Source: Pseudomonadales bacterium RIFCSPLOWO2_12_59_9 (GTDB taxonomy: Bacteria; Pseudomonadota; Gammaproteobacteria; Pseudomonadales; Pseudomonadaceae). Taken from it: DNA of 34,146 nt. A program made the position numbers and the translations under genes. The notes below the pieces were generated by a model, which had not been told where the DNA came from, searched no databases, and worked only from the letters and a program-made list of their open reading frames with translations. Shown here in pieces: positions 30,493 to 34,146 of the stretch (the stretch's first letter is position 1; each line of letters opens with the position of its first letter). The stretch covers positions 9,171 through 43,316 of the forward strand of contig MHZN01000208.1 in NCBI GenBank assembly GCA_001830395.1, written 5' to 3'.

Positions 30493-30545
30493 ACCATCCA
30501 CCCCTAGCCGTTATGTCTGCTTGGGATGGATTTTCAGCAATCAAC

Positions 30546-30562
30546 CTTAACTAAGGCTTAAG
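30546..30562. promoter_or_regulatory. Candidate PmrA/QseB-type direct-repeat box
   Basis: CTTAAC-TAAGG-CTTAAG, hexamers separated by 5 nt, about 54 bp upstream of the T_hemolysin ATG. Confidence 0.4.
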
Positions 30563-30781
30563 CGACACGGGCAAAAGCACAGATCGGCAGTGAAACCAAG
30601 ACTCTTGCGACACTTAAGTTATACAAACGCGACACCCTGCCAAAAAATCTCGGGCGGTTGGACCGCAACTATCGCCACAAGTGCCTGCGTGTTATAAATT
30701 CGACGCCGACACAATAAGAACACCTGTCCACACGTACACATAAGTTGGACTGACAATTTTAAAACCAAAGGAGCACACCTA

Positions 30782-32137
30782 ATGCAAATGATGAAGTGGA
30801 GCGTAATGGCCCTGGCAATCGCCGCGGCAACGACCCAACTGGCTTACGCTGACGTCCAAGACGACGCAGCAGCCAAGGAAAACCTTTCCAGCCAAGCCAA
30901 ATCCAATGGTTTCCTGGAAGACAGCACCCTTGACCTGCTGAGCCGCAACTTTGCATTCAACCGCGACTTTAAATACGTCGACAAAAATACTGTTAACGAG
31001 TGGGCTCAGGGCGAAATGCTCACCTACTCCTCGGGCTTTACTCAAGGCACCGTTGGTTTCGGCGTGGATGCTTACGGCTACCTGGGCTTGCGACTGAATA
31101 GCGGTGACGGCAGCACTGGCAGCGGCCTGCTGCAGAACAACACTAAATACCGTGCCGACGGGTCAGACTACGAACAGGCTAACGATCAATACGGCACTGC
31201 CGGCGCCGCCGTTAAAATGCGCGTATCGGAAACCGTACTGAAGTACGGCGACCAACGCACAGCAGCTCCAGTTTTTGCAACTGCTGACTCCCGCTTACTG
31301 CCAGAAACCGCCACCGGTTTTAACCTGATGAGCGAAGAAATCAGCGGCCTGGTTGCCGAAGCCGGTCATTTCACCGCATTCAAAGACCGTAACGGCACCG
31401 ACCACGAAGACGAACTATCGACCAGCTACTCGGGCACGACCGCCGAGGCAATTTCCTACTTCGGCGCTAGCTACGGCATCACTGACGAACTGAGCGCCAG
31501 CCTCTACGCTTCGGAAGTTGAAGACACATGGCGCCAGTACTACGCCAACGTCAACTACAGCCTGGCTCTGGCCGATGATCAAGCCGTAGCTGTTGACTTC
31601 AACATCTACCGCACCAATAACTACGGCGACTCCCTTGCCGGCAACATTGGCAACACCACGTTCTCGTTGGCTCCGTCTTACACAATCGGCGCACACAAGT
31701 TCACCCTGGCCTACCAGCAGAATGAGGGTAACAGCCCATTTGACTACGTAGGCGGCGATTCAATCTTCCTCGCTAACTCGGTCCAGATCAGTGACTTCTC
31801 CATGGCTGGCGAAGAGTCCTGGAAAGCCAAGTACGACCTCGACATGACCACTTATGGTGTTCCTGGCCTGACCTTCATGGCTCTGTACGTCACCGGTTCA
31901 GGTGCTGACAGCAACAAAAGCGATGTCTACAACAACTACATCGGCGACACCCGTGGCGGCGAAGAGTGGGAACAAAACTTCGAAGCCAAGTATGTGCTGC
32001 AAGAAGGCCCAGCCAAGGATCTATCCCTGCGCCTGCGTGAGTCGGTTTACCGCTCCAACACTGCAGCCAACGGCTATGAAACTGGTGACACGAACGAAGT
32101 TCGTCTGATCGTCGAATACCCACTGAGCATCCTGTAA
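30782..32137 (+). CDS. OprD-family outer membrane porin
   Basis: Signal peptide; GFLEDSTLDLLSRNFAFNRDF...GFTQGTVGFGVDAYGYLGLRLNSGDG; C-terminal beta-strand. Confidence 0.92.
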   Translation: MQMMKWSVMALAIAAATTQLAYADVQDDAAAKENLSSQAKSNGFLEDSTLDLLSRNFAFNRDFKYVDKNTVNEWAQGEMLTYSSGFTQGTVGFGVDAYGYLGLRLNSGDGSTGSGLLQNNTKYRADGSDYEQANDQYGTAGAAVKMRVSETVLKYGDQRTAAPVFATADSRLLPETATGFNLMSEEISGLVAEAGHFTAFKDRNGTDHEDELSTSYSGTTAEAISYFGASYGITDELSASLYASEVEDTWRQYYANVNYSLALADDQAVAVDFNIYRTNNYGDSLAGNIGNTTFSLAPSYTIGAHKFTLAYQQNEGNSPFDYVGGDSIFLANSVQISDFSMAGEESWKAKYDLDMTTYGVPGLTFMALYVTGSGADSNKSDVYNNYIGDTRGGEEWEQNFEAKYVLQEGPAKDLSLRLRESVYRSNTAANGYETGDTNEVRLIVEYPLSIL

Positions 32138-32161
32138 CTCAGCGGTAATTCGTAGCAGCAC

Positions 32162-32190
32162 AAAAAAGCCCGGTTCGCCGGGCTTTTCTT
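32162..32190. terminator. Intrinsic terminator after the OprD-type porin gene
   Basis: AAAAAAGCCCGGTTCGCCGGGCTTTTCTT. Confidence 0.9.
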
Positions 32191-32215
32191 TGCCTGCAAT
32201 CTCAGGCGCCAAACA

Positions 32216-32635
32216 CTACAGCGGCAAGGCGTATGTGCCGGTCACATGGGCCACCAACTCGTCCTCACCCTGTGAATACAGCGACACCTCGCACACCGCC
32301 TGGCGGCGTGACAGCCGCAAAATCCGCGCCTCGGCGACCAGATCAACCGGCTTTGGCTTGGTCAGAAAATTGATATTTAGGTTGGCGGTAACCGCCATCT
32401 CGACCCGCCCCAAGCGCCCCAACACCACCGCATACATGGCCGCATCGGCCAGCGACATAATGACCGGCCCCGACAGAGTGCCGCCCGGACGCACCAACTT
32501 GCCGTGAAACGGCACCCGCGCCACGGCCTTATCCATATCCAGATGATCAATCTGCAGGTCGATATCGTCCGCCATGGGCACACCCAGACGAATCAAACTT
32601 TGCACCTGCTCAGCAGTTAAAATACTCACCGGCAT
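32216..32635 (-). CDS. PaaI-like hotdog-fold thioesterase
   Basis: ARVPFHGKLVRPGGTLSGPVIMSLADAAMYAVVLGRLG...TANLNINFLTKPKPVDLVAEARIL. Confidence 0.85.
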   Translation of the reverse strand: MPVSILTAEQVQSLIRLGVPMADDIDLQIDHLDMDKAVARVPFHGKLVRPGGTLSGPVIMSLADAAMYAVVLGRLGRVEMAVTANLNINFLTKPKPVDLVAEARILRLSRRQAVCEVSLYSQGEDELVAHVTGTYALPL

Positions 32636-32802
32636 TCCCTCTTGCTATCAGGCTGGCCGCCTGTACGCGACTGTACAGGCACCGTACAATGACCAACTAT
32701 TTAAGCAGCTGCTCAACATCGTTACGCGCGGGGCTGCACTGCCCGCACTGGCGCCGATATTGAACAGATTCCAAGCCTTCGCAACTGACATAACGGCCAA
32801 TC

Positions 32803-34146
32803 ATGCGCACCAGCCAGTATCTGCTCTCGACCCTTAAAGAAACCCCCTCTGACGCAGTCGTCATTAGCCACAAATTGCTGCTGCGCGCCGGCATGATCCG
32901 CCGCCTGGCCTCCGGCCTGTACACCTGGCTGCCGATGGGATTGCGCGTGCTGCGCAAGGTCGAGGCAATAGTGCGCGAAGAGATGAACGCCGCCGGCTCC
33001 CTGGAAGTGCTGATGCCGCTGTTTCAGCCGGCTGAACTCTGGCAGGAATCCGGGCGTTGGGAAGAGTACGGCCCTGAGCTGCTGCGGGTGAAAGACCGTC
33101 ACGGTCGCGAATTTTGCGCAGGCCCAACTCACGAAGAAGTGATCACCGACCTGGCCCGCAACGAGCTGAACAGCTACAAGCAGTTGCCACTCAACCTGTA
33201 TCAGATCCAGACCAAGTTTCGCGACGAAATACGCCCGCGCTTTGGCCTGATGCGTGGCCGCGAATTCATCATGAAAGACGCCTACTCCTTCCACCAGGAT
33301 CAAGCGTCCCTGCAACAGACTTATGACCGCATGCACCAAGCCTACTGCAACGTGTTTACTCGCCTAGGCTTGAACTTCCGTCCGGTAGAAGCTGACACCG
33401 GCTCGATCGGCGGCACCGGCTCCCACGAATTCCATGTACTGGCCGAATCCGGTGAAGACGATATCGCCTTCAGCGACAGCTCCGACTACGCCGCCAATAT
33501 CGAAAAAGCCGAGGCCATTCCACGGGAATCCGCACGTGGCGCTGCCACCGAAGAATTGCGTTTGGTCGATACCCCGAACACCAAAACCATCGACGATCTG
33601 GTCAGCCAATTTGGCTTGGCCATCGAGAAAACCGTTAAGACCCTGGTGGTGCACAGCAGTGAAGCCGGCAAGCTGATCGCCCTGATTATTCGTGGCGACC
33701 ACGAGCTGAACGAGATCAAGGCCGCCAACCTCGAACAGGTTGCCAGCCCGCTGGTGTTCGCCTCCGAAGCCGAACTGCGCGATGCCATCGGTGCTGGCGC
33801 CGGTTCTCTGGGCCCGCTGAACCTGCCATTAGCCTGCATCGTTGACCGCTCCGTGGCCCTGATGAGCGACTTTGGCATCGGCGCCAATATCGATGACAAG
33901 CACTACTTTGGCGTCAACTGGGAGCGCGACTTGCCACTGCCAGCGGTTGCCGACCTGCGCAACGTGGTCGCCGGCGACCCAAGCCCGGACGGCCAAGGCA
34001 CCTTGGTGATCAAGCGCGGCATCGAAGTTGGGCATATCTTCCAACTCGGCACCAAGTACAGCCAGGCACTCAACTGCCAGGTACTGGGCGAAAATGGCAA
34101 GCCGGTCGTTCTGACCATGGGCTGCTACGGCATTGGCGTATCGCGC
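32803..34146 (+). CDS. proS: Prolyl-tRNA synthetase, truncated by window end
   Basis: [46 protein letters not shown]...[17 protein letters not shown]; open to the window end so absent from the ORF track. Confidence 0.95.
   Translation, partial: MRTSQYLLSTLKETPSDAVVISHKLLLRAGMIRRLASGLYTWLPMGLRVLRKVEAIVREEMNAAGSLEVLMPLFQPAELWQESGRWEEYGPELLRVKDRHGREFCAGPTHEEVITDLARNELNSYKQLPLNLYQIQTKFRDEIRPRFGLMRGREFIMKDAYSFHQDQASLQQTYDRMHQAYCNVFTRLGLNFRPVEADTGSIGGTGSHEFHVLAESGEDDIAFSDSSDYAANIEKAEAIPRESARGAATEELRLVDTPNTKTIDDLVSQFGLAIEKTVKTLVVHSSEAGKLIALIIRGDHELNEIKAANLEQVASPLVFASEAELRDAIGAGAGSLGPLNLPLACIVDRSVALMSDFGIGANIDDKHYFGVNWERDLPLPAVADLRNVVAGDPSPDGQGTLVIKRGIEVGHIFQLGTKYSQALNCQVLGENGKPVVLTMGCYGIGVSR

Noticed and set aside
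30603-30625. Second CTTAAG (30613-30618) as another regulator box
   Set aside because: No partner hexamer at the 5-nt spacing; a single hexamer is not enough.
1-34146. CRISPR array, prophage, integrase, restriction or toxin-antitoxin system
   Set aside because: No regularly spaced direct repeats and no cas, phage, integrase, restriction or TA motifs found in the ORFs; the region is mostly core genes.

Overview
This is a 34 kb gamma-proteobacterial chromosome segment, Pseudomonas-like in gene content and order. Most of it is conserved core genes: bamC-dapA (minus), gcvR-bcp (plus), a tusA-like gene, an M48 protease of bepA type, nadA, tRNA-Pro(TGG), tRNA-Lys(TTT), queC-queE, the complete ybgC-tolQRAB-pal-cpoB locus, ruvCAB, yebC, aspS, an FmdB zinc ribbon gene, an Hpt+HD-GYP-like gene, a GGDEF gene, a membrane/cold-shock fusion, slyX, a HIT-family gene, an OprD-type porin, a hotdog thioesterase and the 5' part of proS. 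Three features stand out. (1) Three copies of a short (140-248 bp) MITE-like element family with CAGGCCGT... terminal inverted repeats. Two copies have perfect 4-bp flanking duplications. All three have the same end pointing at the start codon of the downstream gene. One sits exactly on the ruvA stop codon and another separates a metabolic operon from its co-directional two-component system. (2) A tightly packed, poorly characterised five-gene operon: T_hemolysin/GNAT-like protein, AMP-ligase with a Lys-to-Arg change in its A10 motif, diiron heme-oxygenase-like oxidase, SDR and TPR protein. It is followed by a QseBC/PmrAB-like two-component system, and a CTTAAC-N5-CTTAAG motif lies upstream of its first gene. 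(3) A degenerate, mostly synonymous echo of the tolQ 3' end in the tolQ-tolR spacer. All functional claims are inferred from motifs and gene order; no searches were run.
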